Positions 20,205 through 33,239 are shown, numbered from the stretch's first letter. The stretch: 64,000 nucleotides of DNA from Apostichopus japonicus (GCF_037975245.1 NC_092576.1:7809501-7873500), one strand, 5' to 3'. The notes: generated by a model from the sequence alone, not told the origin. A program made the numbers and translations.

Positions 20205-23200
20205 TACTAGGCGTAACTGTATTTTAGGAATGTAACTGTGTTAGCCTTACTTAGGCCTGCAAACTGTACTGCCAGTGTCATTCACGGCAATTCACTCTGG
20301 TATTTTAATAATTAGTAGTACCCTAGGGCCTAGGATCAATACTTAGCTTTGTACTGGTGGATCCAAGGGGAGGGGTGTCGTGCTTTCCCAAAGGCGATTC
20401 ACAACATGTCTAATGCCCCATTGTTTGTCCTTTGTACACTGTATAACAATGTGCAGCATATTGTCTGCAATTTTGAAAAATATAATATTATTACCAAGTA
20501 CTCACTCCACATGTTCTTCAGCACTAGGCTATACTGTACATATTTCGTGGACTTTTGTGGATGAAATTGGAAGCCCTCAGTTTGTAATGACTTTGTAAAC
20601 TGCAGTGATTGAGATCCTTGTTTGGACAAGGTGTTGAGCTATTTTAATAAAATTGTGACAGGTGATCAGCATGAGATCCAAGAGAACTTGATATGTCATT
20701 CAAAAGCATGACTATACAGTCTGGCCTTAATTTCAAAACATGGTTTACTGACAACACACCCTGGCAGAAGATGTCAATGATCGTTAAAATGCTGATAAAA
20801 AAGATAGTACTAGCAGTAGAAGCACAACCAGAAACATTGGAAAGGAAAGTTAAGCTGCACTCAAAGATACACAAAATATTTTGCATGGTTCCATGACTGG
20901 TCTATGGAAGTTGCCATCATGGTATTGTATGAACGGAGACTCTGGAGCAAAATGTTGTTATTCCATATTTAATGGAGTGGCACCTGGTTAATGGAGATAA
21001 AGCACAGTGTATGTAAAATACTGGTGTAAGTCTGAGCAACTGGATATTCGAAAGACTCCCCCATATTGGAATGTTACTTTTAGCTCGAACAAGCTATGCC
21101 ACTTGAACTATTGTGACTCAGAATCTTCACTCTGTCAATCTATCTAGCTGTTATCCATCTGTTATTCATCTTTCTACAGTGCCTTTTGAAGTAACTACTG
21201 AATGGGTGGTGTGAAAGCCCCTCATAGCATAGCATAGTATGACAGCCTTTGGCTTAGCCATCCTTTACCAACTTTAAACCGTGCAGTCTTGTGTTTGAGG
21301 CAAGTGAGATTGCTTGACAAAAGATTGAACTATTAAGTTTATGTAGACAGCTCAAAATTGGCAAAATACAATTAGCTTCCTAGTTGTATTAACATGTAAT
21401 AGATAACCATCAAGGTGGTAATTTTGTTCACTATACATGTATCTGTGCTAGCAGCCTAGGATGTCATCATTTACAGTTTGTATTTAGGAATTCTATAAAA
21501 TTATTTCTTTTTCTTTCACCTTGACACATGATGTGGTCGAGTACTTATTTATGAATCAAGTAGAGCCTTGTTTACAGGAAATCTGCAGCATATCATACAA
21601 CATGCCAGTTTCAGGGTTTGCAAATCTCTCAATCTTTTGGTATATATGACCAGTTTACAGCACTTGGTAACTTATCAGTAGTATTAAAAAAGCTATATAA
21701 ATTTAGGGTTAAAATTTCACAACTTGAGTGTGGTATTACATTTATCTATGGTTGTTTAATTGCTCTGGAAACTCTTTTTGTGATGGATTTTTGTGAAAGT
21801 TGGATGCAATTTCCTCTGCAATGTCACAATTGCAACCACAAGCATTCCTCTGGCAACTAGAAATGTTCATCCTCTCAGTTTAGTCACTGAGCCGGTGTTC
21901 GTTCAATCATCTGTTGGCAAAATTTTCAGACATTGAATGAGAAGAAATTCAATAATTTCACCTATGGCAGTTTGCCAAACTTTTGCCAAAAGTGGGCAAA
22001 ATACCAGACATCACACTCATATTTGCATGCACATTGTGTTGAAACTTTTTATCTTTTCATTCTATTTATGTCAAGAGACATGCTGAAGCGCATAAGAAGC
22101 CTCATAGAGAAAGTTTCATGAGTGCAGTAGTAGCAGAAAGACATGACAGTAATCACATAGAGACTGATTTGGCTGGACATAACTGAAAATTATATGTTCT
22201 ACTAGTTTTATCAATTTTTATGTCTTTCACCAGCCATGATTGCTAATAATGAAGGTATACTGTGCATACCTGAAAAAGCAATGGGTTGGGAGGAGGCATA
22301 TTTCTTGGTTTTGCAGGTTTATGTGTATGTAGTTGTTTAAAGCTGCAGTATGGTATAATGCAGTTGAACCTCATATTGTGATAAGTTAAATACTGTCCCT
22401 GGATACAGTTAGTATTTTACCTTTGCAGACATTCTTAGATGTTTACTCATTTAGGTACTGTAAAACTTCATAGGATCAAGCAAATGATCCAAATAACTAT
22501 GATTGATCACAATTCAAGTCAATTGAGAAAGCACTGTATGCAAGCAGAATAACAATTAGAATGGTTGTTCAGTGATGATAAAAAAGGGGGTGTGGCAGAA
22601 AAGGTTTGTAGGTATATTTGCTCAAGTTACTATCATAATTATCATATTTCTGCCACCTAATCATACAGTTAATCAAGAAGAATTTTATACTAGTGACTAA
22701 TAATTAGTAAGCAATGTTAAAATAAATAACAATTCTCAACATTAAAACGCTATAGAAATATGCCCTTTGCAAATCACAGGTGATATATGTTCTGTTCCTT
22801 TATTGACAGATCTATTTAGTCTAAAAAGGTTCTTTTCACTGTGGAAAGGTATTTTTTGTGGCATGAAATAGTTATCCTTCAGCAGGGTTCATATTATGGT
22901 ATTTTCTGAACATTGCAGTAAATGAACCCACCCATTGTATGTTAAGCATTCTGTGGTGCTCATATCATGAATATTAATGAGGTCACAGGGTTAAACCTAC
23001 AGTAGACAACCATAAGTCACAGTCCCATCAAAAGTGAGTGTGTTATTGATAGGTAGCTTACACATGGCGATGTGTGTTACAATGGATAACGTGTGTATTT
23101 ATGAGGAGGTGTGGCTTTGTAAGGCAATTATTGATCTTGCTTCATCATTACATACTTGGAGTGTTCCCTGTTAATCAATGAGCAGCAGCAGGAACCATGA

Positions 23201-24387
23201 AATGTTTTCATACTGGTTGACAGTACCTTGCCATGCCAAATGTATCTTGGAAATACCATAGCTGGTTGTGTTTCATATGTAAATAAGTATGTGTGCTTTG
23301 TGCTTGCTTATTTCTACTTCCGATCTAGTTGCTGGGAAAAGCAGCGATTTGTTTTGTTATTCAAGTGATATCAAAGCATATTTGTGGTGAATAAAGGCAA
23401 TACTTTAATCTGGTGACATTGCAACAAGAGGACTGTACTTGGTGATTTCAATAAACTCAAGTCTCAATTGATAATGGTATTTGGTTGTTTATTTCATTAG
23501 CTATTATTGACAGATGGATAAAAATCCACATTCTTGACATTTTTATGATTACGGAAGGGACTGAAATCTTGTCAAGGTGCTCTCTAGCATAAAATAATTT
23601 AAAATTATTAGATGAACCCAATTGCCTGTGATGCTACATCATTTGATGTTGTGACAACTATCGCACATGCAACCAGCCTTCACACTAACTCTGTCAGCAT
23701 GTCTACAGCACATACTGAGCAGAACATTTTGGGTGTGTCTCCCCTGGCCCCCCCACCTATCTGTCATACCCTCACACTGGATGTGAATGACTTTGCAAGT
23801 GTGAGGGTCCATGTTTAATGTTACCACAAAAAAACATGACTCTCTAGGGAGGCTGATTTATTTATAACATTTCCACTTTGCCCCCTCCCCCATACCCAAG
23901 TGTTTTCGTAGGGAAAACTCGGAAAGTTGCACCTACAACAGCACTCCTATAATGCTAACAACAGCCCGATCATTTAAGTTTGGAAAAGGCAATGGTCAGG
24001 CAAAACTCTTCTTCGCACCAACATCATGCAGTATACTACTGCCAAGGGGAGTGGGGGGGGGGGGATCAATAACCTCTCATAGGTTGGTCTGATAGGATGA
24101 AGAATCTCAACACTTTAAGGCTTATAGCTTTGAAATATGACAGGTTATGTATCTTACATTAATGTAAACAGAAAGGTATACATGGCTCTGAATGTAAGTA
24201 GAACATAAATTAGCTCTAAATGTAAGCTAACAAGAGCGCCCTCTACTAATATTTATTTGTTCCTTGGTCACATTTGCATGCCATTTTAATCACGGGACAT
24301 TTTAAATCGGGCAAGACTATAAACAATAGTGAGTCCCATCTGTGGTCTTGTACCAACAACATAAGTTCTAAGTCAACGTGGCCTCCC
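20205..24387. other. Shared intergenic region, copy A side
   Basis: Aligns with 59170-62932. A alone has 20631-21495; B alone has 61131-61461. Short open frames are not preserved with reading-frame-aware differences and show no domain, so no gene is called. Other minor content: 'ATGAATATTAATGAGGTCA' words near 22968. Confidence 0.5.
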
Positions 24388-25076
24388 ACTGTGGCGTAGC
24401 CAACATTCAATTGTTAGGGGGCAAGATTTTTCTTAAGAGGGGTTGATGGTAGGAATTACCAAGAAATATATGTATTAACGGGAACCTCGTCTGCACAAAT
24501 ACACATCTAATGGTTCAGTGGAACATGACACACTTTCACTTAATTTACCTCTATTGCGGAGACAGTCGTCGTGGTTTCTGCATAATTCCGCACAATATGA
24601 AAAGGATACAGTGAATACATTTGCTACTCTAATTCACAACATGCCCAGATTCCCACAGAAACAAGTTTCACTAGGCCTATAGGACCTATACGTGCAGTGA
24701 ATATTCTCCACAAGTGGCATCATTGGTCGCTGAAAATAAACATGGGTTGCTAGCGTTAGTTTGTAACGGTTATAGAACTGGCCAAATTATTGGCGCTTAT
24801 TCTGTAGGACGATATTGATCAACGGTCTCCGTATGTGGGTATGATGAAGGCCCAAAATGTATAATATTTCGGTCTGATTACCAAGTTCTGACCTTACATG
24901 AAATATGAACATGAGCCCTGAGGTATCATACTTGTGATCAGAACTCGAAGAAATGTTTAAAAAAAAGTATAATTTTGAATACATCACTGGATCTCATTTG
25001 GGGGGGGGGGGGCAAGACTGTAGCACAAAGCAAATTTGAAGAAGAAAAAAACCTGGCTCCCTCTGGATACGCCACT
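24388..25076. mobile_element. hAT-like MITE, 689 bp (shared)
   Basis: Ends are ACTGTGGCGTAGCC and, on the other strand, AGTGGCGTATCC, the CAGTGGCGTA type of inverted end common in hAT elements. An 8-bp target duplication GGCCTCCC lies at 24380-24387 and 25077-25084. The same insertion at the same site is in copy B (62933-63619), so it predates the duplication. No transposase. Confidence 0.8.
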
Positions 25077-25460
25077 GGCCTCCCCTAGCTGTATAGACTC
25101 GGAATGATATCATAATTATCTACCCTTTCATTCTCCTCTCAATCCCTTCAATAATGCATTTGATCGTCCTGATCATTGCATCAATGGACCCAGCGAGTCC
25201 AATTCTATCACAAACAGTATTTTTATCGATTTTTATGACGTTATATTGTGGAGCGGTATTTGGCGCCAATGTAAACTTTGCCCGACTGGCTTGAAATTCT
25301 ATATTTAAATAATAAAGACAAAGCTCAGTTTTGCAATGTCATATCCATTGCCTCCGACCTCTGGTAATTTTTTTATTATATTTTTTAAATTTTTGTATGT
25401 CTTTTTAACATGCCGCCTTTTATTCAAGTATAAGAAAAGATGTGAAACTTAAGAAGTAAG

Positions 25461-26640
25461 AGAAAATGTCATGCTGTATATACGCCACAAATTATTATGC
25501 CATTGAATGTTGCATTTCCGACTTATTGACGTACACGAATACATCACATCCGCTTGGAGTTAAAAGACGGAGAAAATGGGATTTAATTTACAAAACGTAC
25601 CTTTCCAATTAGCTTTCAAGGTAATTATAAGTTTCAGGTTCACAGATCTTTCCAGTGCTGTGGGGTTTGCCTTAGAAAGTATTCTTATGAAGCGCCCTCA
25701 TATGGAGAGCAACTTCCAATGAGCTTATACATGGATATCACGTGAAAGCATCGGTCTGCCATAATATGCATTCGGAGGTTCAGCTTCCTATAGACCTCTT
25801 CATTTAGACACCATAATTAATCAGGCTAATCATAATGGTAAACCTATAGGGTGTGGGTTAACGCCATAATTGTTTCGAAAATTCTTTTCGAAGTCGAAAT
25901 CCTTTCCACTGAATGCCGCACATATAAATTTTAGTTCCAACCAAGATTTTGACTTTCTTAAGACTTTAATATTTTGGACATGCCATTCTCCTGTGATTCT
26001 GTGACGTTATCACACTCGTTTGGAAGGTGGGGAAGTTTTCCATGAAAACTATTAGTTCTGCAAGTTTCTTTCGATTTTTAGCCTCAGTTTGAAAATATGG
26101 CCAGTTTAGCACTTTAACCTTTAACCTTCTAAACCAGAAATGGTATGAGCATCCGTCTCGAATATGTTTGGGAACTATAGTGACCCACTAAGCCATAAAA
26201 TTAGAAGATCGGACCCCCACCCCCTTTAAAGACCCCCCCCCCCACTCTTACGGAATACCTTTGAGAAAACAGGTGTATTGGACTATATATGCTACAAAAC
26301 ATGTGCATTATTGTGTAAAGCTGATCATGTGAAGGTTTATTTAGACGCACTCCTTCCTTCCGCAAATTGTTCTCATCTGTTATTGGTATATTTCGAATCA
26401 GCCTGCTGAACTTTGGTCCGGTGGTTAGCTATTCAAACATCTTACATCACTGCTCATTTATTAGCCGTGCTGCTGTGGTATTTTTCTTTATTATTCACTT
26501 TTCTTAAAGGATAAGAACATCATTTACAAAAGGGCTATGAGCAGCCTAGTAATGAACAAATAAGAAACCAGAAAGTCAAAGATTTAGTGATTCCTTGCCG
26601 GGCCCATAGGAGAAATTTTGTTAGGGCTTTGATTTCAACT
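25461..26640. other. Spacer between copies, nothing recognised
   Basis: Begins where similarity to the end of the window runs out. C-run at 26236-26249. No gene or repeat family identified. Confidence 0.45.
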
Positions 26641-27085
26641 AGAGATTTGGATATACCATGTTTGTAGGTTATTCACAGTTTGGGCTGTGTTGACCTTCAC
26701 CAAAACAATAGGGTTATTTAATTGATATGGATCATCGACATACCAAGTACATATCAAAATCTTATTGCTTACTACAAAGATACTGGCCAGAGAGAACCTA
26801 CAGGAACTCAGCAACTTACGCGAAATGCAGCTCGTACACCGGTTTCGTTGCGACAGTTTTGTACGGATGCCTGCTCCGGACGACGAAATGATATAGGCTT
26901 GTGCATCATGATCGTAATGCAGAAACATGTATGTGATGACAGTATGGTCGATGTTGGGTACCGTAGATTGGGTTTTCTGAAAACTACTTCTCTTGACCTC
27001 AAAGGAAATTTGACACGCATGAAATTCCACAGCGATTTTGTTCTCACCAAAGGCAATCTACGTGCTTTGTTTGTACATTAACGCA
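26641..27085. other. Open stretch on both strands, unrecognised
   Basis: Frames of 131 codons (minus) and 119 codons (plus) overlap here. A third, plus-strand frame around 26790-26895 reads ENLQELSNLREMQLVHRFRC, vaguely like the start of a Harbinger-type transposase, then stops. None is convincing and no function is assigned. Confidence 0.25.
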
Positions 27086-27119
27086 ATTTCACTTTTAGAG
27101 TAATTTCTCACAAGATTTT

Positions 27120-27440
27120 CAGACTTTCACCTCAGATCTGCTGACCTCACATAACTGTTGACCCGCGTCCAATATAATAGGGATCTCCTACACATTATGG
27201 GCCATCTACATACTAAGTATGAAATCCTTCCAAGTTACCCCTTCCTACAAGATATTGTGTTTACAAGCAGTTTAAGAGGTTTTTTAGTTTGACCTCTGGT
27301 GACCTCAAATGACCTTTGACCTCCGCCAAAAACAATAGTAGTCTTTTTCCTAATATGGGTTACCCATATGAAGAGTATGAGTTACATACAAGCTTCAATT
27401 GTTGAGATATCGTGTTTACAAGAAAGTGTCTCATACACAC
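27120..27440. repeat. AGGTCA-rich degenerate repeat
   Basis: Same family as the repeat in intron 4 of both genes, here mostly reversed (tgacctc...tgaccttt...acaagatattgtgtttacaag). Confidence 0.65.
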
Positions 27441-27480
27441 ACACACACACACCCACGCACGCGCGCACACGCACTAACCC
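27436..27480. repeat. (CA)n / CACGCG microsatellite
   Basis: CACACA... passing into CACGCACGCGCGCACACGC. Confidence 0.9.
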
Positions 27481-27784
27481 ACACAATCACCATCGCATTG
27501 ATTTCTTCAGTCTTTGGCAAGGAATCAAAAGAGGTCTCTTTCTGGATATAATGCCCCAGAGAACTACAGCAACTGAAATACAATGACTCAGACTTTTCTA
27601 TTTTATTCTTTTTATTTCAAACCAAAAATATAGTATAAATGTAAAAATACACAAGGTACACAAAATATGAATATATAGGGTAAGAGAAAAGATGTGATAA
27701 GGAGCTTGAAATAAACTTGATTGAAATGTACTGTAAAAGTCATTACAATCCCAGTTACCTATACTACTCCACCCCCTCCGAAGA

Positions 27785-28035
27785 CTAAATAATAGAAATA
27801 ATGATGATAATGATGACAATAATAGTAACAACAACAATAATAATAAGAATGATGATGATAAAGATAATAGTAATCATAGTAACAACAACAACAAAAATAA
27901 TAATAGCAATAAGAATGATGAGGATGACAATGACGATAATCATAATAAAAGTAATAATAGTAAAAACAACAACAATAATAATAATAACAACAATAAGAAT
28001 GACGATGAATAATAATAATAATAATAAAAGGCATT
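27785..28035. repeat. ATAATGATG / AACAATAAT compound microsatellite
   Basis: About 250 bp of interrupted AAT, GAT and AAC trinucleotides. Long frames of I/V, Y/C or T/M here are artefacts. Confidence 0.92.
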
Positions 28036-28649
28036 TATACATTAAGTTGCCCATGGATTGGTGTACCTGAAACTCTCGACCTGCCCAACCTTCCCCACCT
28101 CACCCCTCTGCTTTTCTTAATGGATGTGTGCAAGTAACCATGGTTCACTATTTCACTCAACAAATGCTGCAACATGCTTGGACCACAGAAACACTGAGTG
28201 CTCCAAACCACCGTACTTCAGATGTTGTCAGCAACTGTTTCCATCGTCGAGGCATTTCAAGTAACACACTTTGCATTGAATTGGTGCCTTCATGAATAAA
28301 ATGTAGTAAATAAACAAATAGTTAGGAAGCAAATACAATATATTCCGTAGATTTCAGGAAGTTAAAAAAAAAATCAACAACTGTTCATAACTTTCTGCAG
28401 ATCATTTCTCATGTTTTTGCTTTGCCATGACTCCTGCTTCAAGGTGTCCTGGGTATTACAGGGTTTAACACAAAGTCATTGCCCACGAAACCATGAGTAT
28501 GAAGCATTGAATTCAATGAATTTTTAATTATTTCTAGAAGTTTATGCTCTTACTCATACAGTACAGTATGCTATGATGATGCTATGATGGATGGCTAGTT
28601 GTCAATTAAAAAAGAACAAATTAAAACAATGAGATAAACACAATCATTT

Positions 28650-31615
28650 CACATACTGAGAGGTGCCTTGTACTTACTGCATTGGTCAGGAGAGAAAACC
28701 CATAGGTTACCTTCATGTTTAAAGTTAAGCCTCTATTTTTCCATTTCTTCTTTGTTTTAAATGATTTGCTTGTAACCCTATCAAGAATATTGTTTCCCAG
28801 AAGACATACTGTGTTTATGCTTCTAATTGGCAACACCTCTCAGTTTTAGTCAGATACCCCCACCCCCTCAACCTCCACCCTAAAGTTCTACAAAGTTCTG
28901 ACTGACAGGTGGTGGTTCCCAGTGTCAGCCACTATAGAATAACAATACTTGTCCATACTTTTGGGGGTATTTTGGCACAGAGATTAGTCAAACTTTTGGC
29001 TTTAAAGGTAGTCAGTATAGGTCCCAAATTATAGCATGCTATAACTGCTAGAAGTTTTCAAAAAGTACTTTCCTGCAGGTCTTTACTATACAAACTGTTC
29101 TAAGAAATTGTTAAGGAACACACAAGATGACTAAATGTCCCAGTTAGGAAATTTCCTCAAAGTTTGTAATAAAAAAAAGTTTAATAATTTTGACCAAAGG
29201 TGACCATATTTGAATATCTAGCATATTTGGGGCCATTATAGCATACCTTTAAGAGGAACCCCACCTGGAATTAGTGATTTACTTGAAACACTCTCAATGC
29301 ATATCTACTTTCTTTACCGGGCCTCTGTATTGCATAAACATTTTACTCATTAACTTTTTCCTTGCAAGAATATAAAGAAATTCCAAGAGACCTTTACATA
29401 GCCACAGGAACAGTGATACCAATTTATGTGTTCATTATGCTGTCCCCAATTCCCACCCCACTCACTTCCTCACATATTGTCATTTTGTAATATATTATCA
29501 AGAGATAATTGCTATTGCAGTTGAAGTCTCCTTTTTACTGGACACTGCCTTGATATACCATTCTATATGAGATCAACCTCACCTTCTAGTTTTACAGACA
29601 CACTCACTATGCACAACATTAACTATACAGTATGTGGATATGAATCCAATTATTCATAAAGTACCTGCACTTTTTGAGGTAATGTTCCTCCATAGGCTTA
29701 TGTATGCTGTGTCCACCACTTTCCATTTACCAGTTTCAGTATTAAACACTTCTGGGGTGGTACAGTGCCCTAAAATGGACAAAAATTAGACAGATAATAT
29801 GTGAATCAGTGACTAATGCATGTCCTTAATGGAAAACTGGGGAACACAGAATAGCAAATACTAAGTGGGAGAAATTTGGAGAACATTATACAAGATGAAT
29901 ATTGTTCATGATAACTTTATCTGGGGTGGTGAGTTGCAAAGTTAAGCACAAATGGATTACAAGTGAAAATATGGGTTTATTTCCATGCAGTCATCTAATG
30001 GTGCTTATGAACACATTGGCTTGACAAGAGGTGCTCAAAAACATTCATTGTTAGCTCAGCCATGACAACATGCTGTAATATTTGCATAGTTCAACAATTT
30101 GCACAACTTTGTAGTTTCTGATGAGAAATGTATGCCTATATGTGTAATAAAATTTCTTTTGTTTAAACATATGGGCCTACAGAGCATCCCGGTGGGAAAC
30201 TGCAGGTCCACTTACTACAGATATTTCCATACACATGGCTAACCAGTTTGCTGAGAGCTGTTCTTCTCTATATATAAATATATATATTAGTTATCTGTTC
30301 CAGTAGTTCCAAAGTATGAGATGGCACCATCCAAACATGTTTCCTTTTAACAGTTTTTGTTGTTGTTTAAACTGAAGTTAGCTGCCGAGCTAACAACTCA
30401 TTTTGAGTCTTTCATTGGAACACCAGTGGATGGTCTATAGTGAAGACATGATTACATTAAAATTACCCCTACCATTCACATTTGCTGTGTAGAGTGATGG
30501 GCAATAGAAAGCGAGATTATCACAGAGAAAATTCCTATGTAGACAATGTGAGGAAATTCAACGAGAGCTTTGCCACTGAAAACTCCTGTAATTCCTTTTG
30601 TTACAAGTCTCATGATGGTGCCAAATACTTGACCTTCTTTTTGGAAACTGTTTGGCTGTATATATGATATCTGTTGATGGAATTGAACCACCTGCTGAAT
30701 TAATTCTGCATCACCAGAACAGATTATATAATGGCCTAACAAGTTCCAAAAAGAAAGAAATCAATTTGGTCTATGTTTCTAGCACCTGGAATTTAAAAAC
30801 TGAAGTCCAATTTTGGAGTTGAATGTCAAATCGTCCCTCACTACAATTGCCACACATAGGGAATGAAACTTTGGAGAACCATCAGCAGGGGGATGAATGT
30901 GATGAATCAGTCATGGATGTGGAGTAAATCTTCACTATATGGAGAATACATTGCATCCCACACAGCCCACAGATTTTGAGAAGACTTCATCAGGGAAACA
31001 ATAATCTTGTGCAACCTGTAAAAATGTTTTTTTGCCGACAATGTTATTAAAGGCCAATCACAATTTACAACGAATATCATAACATGTACAGGCCTATTGA
31101 AGTTCAATGAGTTTACACAGTTGGAGACCAAATGTGCATTTCAATATCTCAAACAGACCATTGTTTGTCTTCAAATCTACCATAGGCCTATTTCTGAAAT
31201 ATAATGGGGAAATAGGAATAATAAATATCCTCTTGTTTGAACAAAATTAGGACTGGAGAAGAAACATTATACAAAGTGGCTATTCTTACGACTAGTGGTA
31301 ACAATAATTCCCTTTAACGCATGCGCAGTTGCTTTAACGCAGCTATTTTTACGACTAGGAGTACTATTTTTACGACTAGGAGTAACAATATTTCCCGGTT
31401 AGGGGTTGGGTTAGGGGTAAGGGTTACCGCTACTATGCGAAGTTGCTTTATTTACTTTATAGCGCATGAATTCGCCAATGTCGTAAGAATAGTTAATAAA
31501 TAATTGTTACGACTAGTTGTAAGAATAGCCACGGCCAACATTATAAAGCCTAGACCAACCTGCCTGGAAGATCCACACGAATCTTCAACACGTCCCTCAT
31601 CATGAATTTCGTTTT
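28650..31615 (-). CDS. Candidate minus-strand multi-exon gene, unrecognised
   Basis: Several minus-strand segments look like exons. (1) About 31603 down to 31560: MMRDVLKIRVDLPG before CAG|GTTGGT. (2) From 31015, after TTTTTACAG: LHKIIVSLMKSSQNLWAVW, possible donor GTGAAG. (3) 29769-29665 between TTTTAG and CAG|GTACTT. (4) From 30657, after ATATACAG, an open stretch to 30476. (5) From 28838 an open stretch ending AAG|GTAACC near 28707. The phases of (1), (2) and (3) can be joined; (4) and (5) do not fit simply. The product is not recognised and the model is tentative. Confidence 0.3.
29665..29769 (-). CDS. Best-supported exon of the minus-strand candidate gene
   Basis: A 105-bp segment with acceptor CCATTTTAG and donor GTGCAG|GTACTT, phase 1 on both sides, open throughout. 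It includes CTTPEVFNTETGKWKVVDTA and SLWRNITSKSA. The composition (tryptophans, NIT sequon, one cysteine) looks like real protein, possibly extracellular or a Kelch-like blade. No family is assigned. Confidence 0.4.
31276..31532. mobile_element. MITE, 257 bp, with 29-34-bp inverted ends
   Basis: Left end GTGGCTATTCTTACGACTAG and right end (reversed) GTGGCTATTCTTACAACTAG, continuing with two mismatches over about 30 bp. Inside are telomere-like words (TTAGGGGTTGGGTTAGGGG, 31396-31414). No target duplication can be made out. Confidence 0.75.
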
Positions 31616-31984
31616 CAGATAATTAGGTGCAGATGCTATATGAGCTGTAAACGTTAACATAAACTTAAGTGCTAGGCCTTTGCCTATTTAATTATTAGGG
31701 CCTAGCCTACTCCAGTCTCACTCTGTGTGTAACTTGAAGTCATATGGACGACTTGTCAAGTAAGCAATAACATTATTCTGTGCAAATCCGACCACTTTTA
31801 CTTGGTAGTCCTCAACACAGTCACCGGGCACACATGCATTGCGTTCATATCAAAAATAGGAACTGAAGGCTTCCCTTGTTTGGTTGATAAAGTGACTGTA
31901 AGTATAGGCCTTGGCTATTACTAACGTAATTCCATGTACACCACTGAAAGGGCGCAGACATGTTGTTTATCCAGGAATTGCCTG

Positions 31985-32132
31985 CGATTGGCTGAAACCC
32001 TAAATCTTCTCTGAGATCTATTTTGATTGGTGCTAACATTCTGTGACAACGTCGTAGTGATTGGCCGAAACCCTAAATCTTTTCTGAGATCTATTTTGAT
32101 TGGTGCTAACATTCTGTGACAACGTCGTAGTG
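31985..32132 (-). repeat. 74-bp tandem pair of the GTTAGCACCAATC family
   Basis: Two units ('gattggc.gaaaccctaaatct' at 31985 and 32059) match the reverse strand of 19480-19545 and 58260-58320. Confidence 0.8.
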
Positions 32133-32176
32133 GAAATGCACTCATGCAACAGATTGTTTTAAACAGACAGGTTTCT

Positions 32177-32748
32177 ACGGAAGCGTAGAAAGGACATTGC
32201 ATTTATGAGTTACCAACTTGACAAAACGACAATTATCTGCAAATTGACGAGTTGACGAGATGGTAACGTGACAAAATTCAGAAAATTGACGTTTTGACGA
32301 GATATCGGATCTCGTCAATGCATCAATTTTCTGCAAATTGACGAGTTGCACACTTACTACCATCTCGACAAAATTCAGAAAATTGTCATTTTGACGAGAT
32401 AACGGATCTCGTCAATGCATCAATTTTCTGAATTTTGTCATCTTGTCGAGATAGTATACGTAGTAAGTGTGCAACTCGTCAATTTGCAGAAAATTGCTGC
32501 ATTGACGAGATCCGTTAACTCGTCAAAACGTCAATTTTCTGAATTTTGTCGTTTTGTCGAGATGGTAGTAAGTGTGCAACTCGTCAATTTGCAGAAAATT
32601 GCTGCATTGAAGAGATCCGTTATCTCGTCAAAACGTCAATTTTCTGAATTTTGTCACGTTACCATCTCGTCAACTCGTCAATTTGCAGATAATTGTCGTT
32701 TTGTCAAGTTGGTAACTCATCAATGCAATGTCCCTTCTACGCTGCCGT
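32177..32748. mobile_element. Foldback DNA element with 8-bp target duplication
   Basis: Almost the whole 572 bp is one inverted repeat (arms about 250-280 bp), with ends ACGG(A/C)AGCGTAGAA. Exact flanking duplication AGGTTTCT at 32169-32176 and 32749-32756. The arms contain sub-repeats (GACGAGTT, CAATTTTCTG, GCAAATTGACGAG), which produce a repetitive open frame across the right half that is not a gene. Eight-base duplications fit hAT- or P-type transposases. Confidence 0.88.
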
Positions 32749-32756
32749 AGGTTTCT

Positions 32757-33239
32757 CTGCTCTCTTACCATTGAAAAAGTGCTATCAAAGAAGTATAACA
32801 CATGGTTCTTTTTCATAGAGTGGAATGGAGCAGATTTTGCATGCAATCGACGAGCAATTGACCAATCAAATGGCCGGAATATAATTAGGTGTTGTATAAT
32901 ATAGGCTAGTATTTGTATAGTAAAGTACCTTCACTTCAGGACTAGACCTAAGTCTAGACCTAAGTACTGTAAGTGTATGCCTACACTGTAGGTCATACTC
33001 AAAGCAAGACCTTCCCAAATTAATGGCCGTTTCTAGTGACTACTTCCACCAAATGCCAGTAATTATGGTGTAAGGTAACTTCTGAGGGCACACCTAATTA
33101 AAGCCACACTTTTATAGTGAAATTATACATAGGCCTAGACCTCTTTGCACTTGGGTCAGTACACTTTAGGCTAAGTTAGAGTGAGACCCTGTAGGCCTAG
33201 CTTGCCTTCACTTTTAAAAGACTAGGCAGTGAACAAAAG
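32757..33239. other. Spacer, nothing recognised
   Basis: Several AGGCCTAG words; no gene or repeat unit. Confidence 0.4.

Larger units (their letters stand above)
2140..25460 (+). repeat. Large direct duplication, copy A
   Basis: From about 2140 the sequence matches copy B (33.24 kb onward) in the same order and orientation. Aligned blocks include 2140-3100/33240-34310, 4320-5720/34430-35490, 5885-10500/39930-45930, 11000-14700/46070-51790, 15120-17790/55430-56740, 19460-19770/58240-58550 and 20205-25460/59170-64000. Aligned parts differ at only a few per cent of bases by eye. Gaps between blocks are mostly mobile elements or arrays present in one copy only. Confidence 0.93.

Noticed and set aside
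23612-23818. Frame of 68 codons also present at 62123 in copy B
   Set aside because: In copy B an internal tandem duplication changes its C-terminus; no domain, splice sites or coding-type substitution pattern.
26635-27081. Protein-coding gene from the 131-codon minus or 119-codon plus frame
   Set aside because: Neither frame shows a recognisable domain, splice context or support from a second copy; kept only as an unrecognised open stretch.
27759-28070. Three overlapping frames of about 90 codons rich in I/V, Y/C and T/M
   Set aside because: They lie wholly within a trinucleotide microsatellite; every frame is open by composition.
32200-32740. miRNA cluster or long hairpin RNA gene
   Set aside because: The inverted repeat has transposon ends and a target duplication, which explain the structure without an RNA gene.
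32415-32750. 111-codon repetitive frame
   Set aside because: Lies in one arm of a foldback element and simply translates its sub-repeats.
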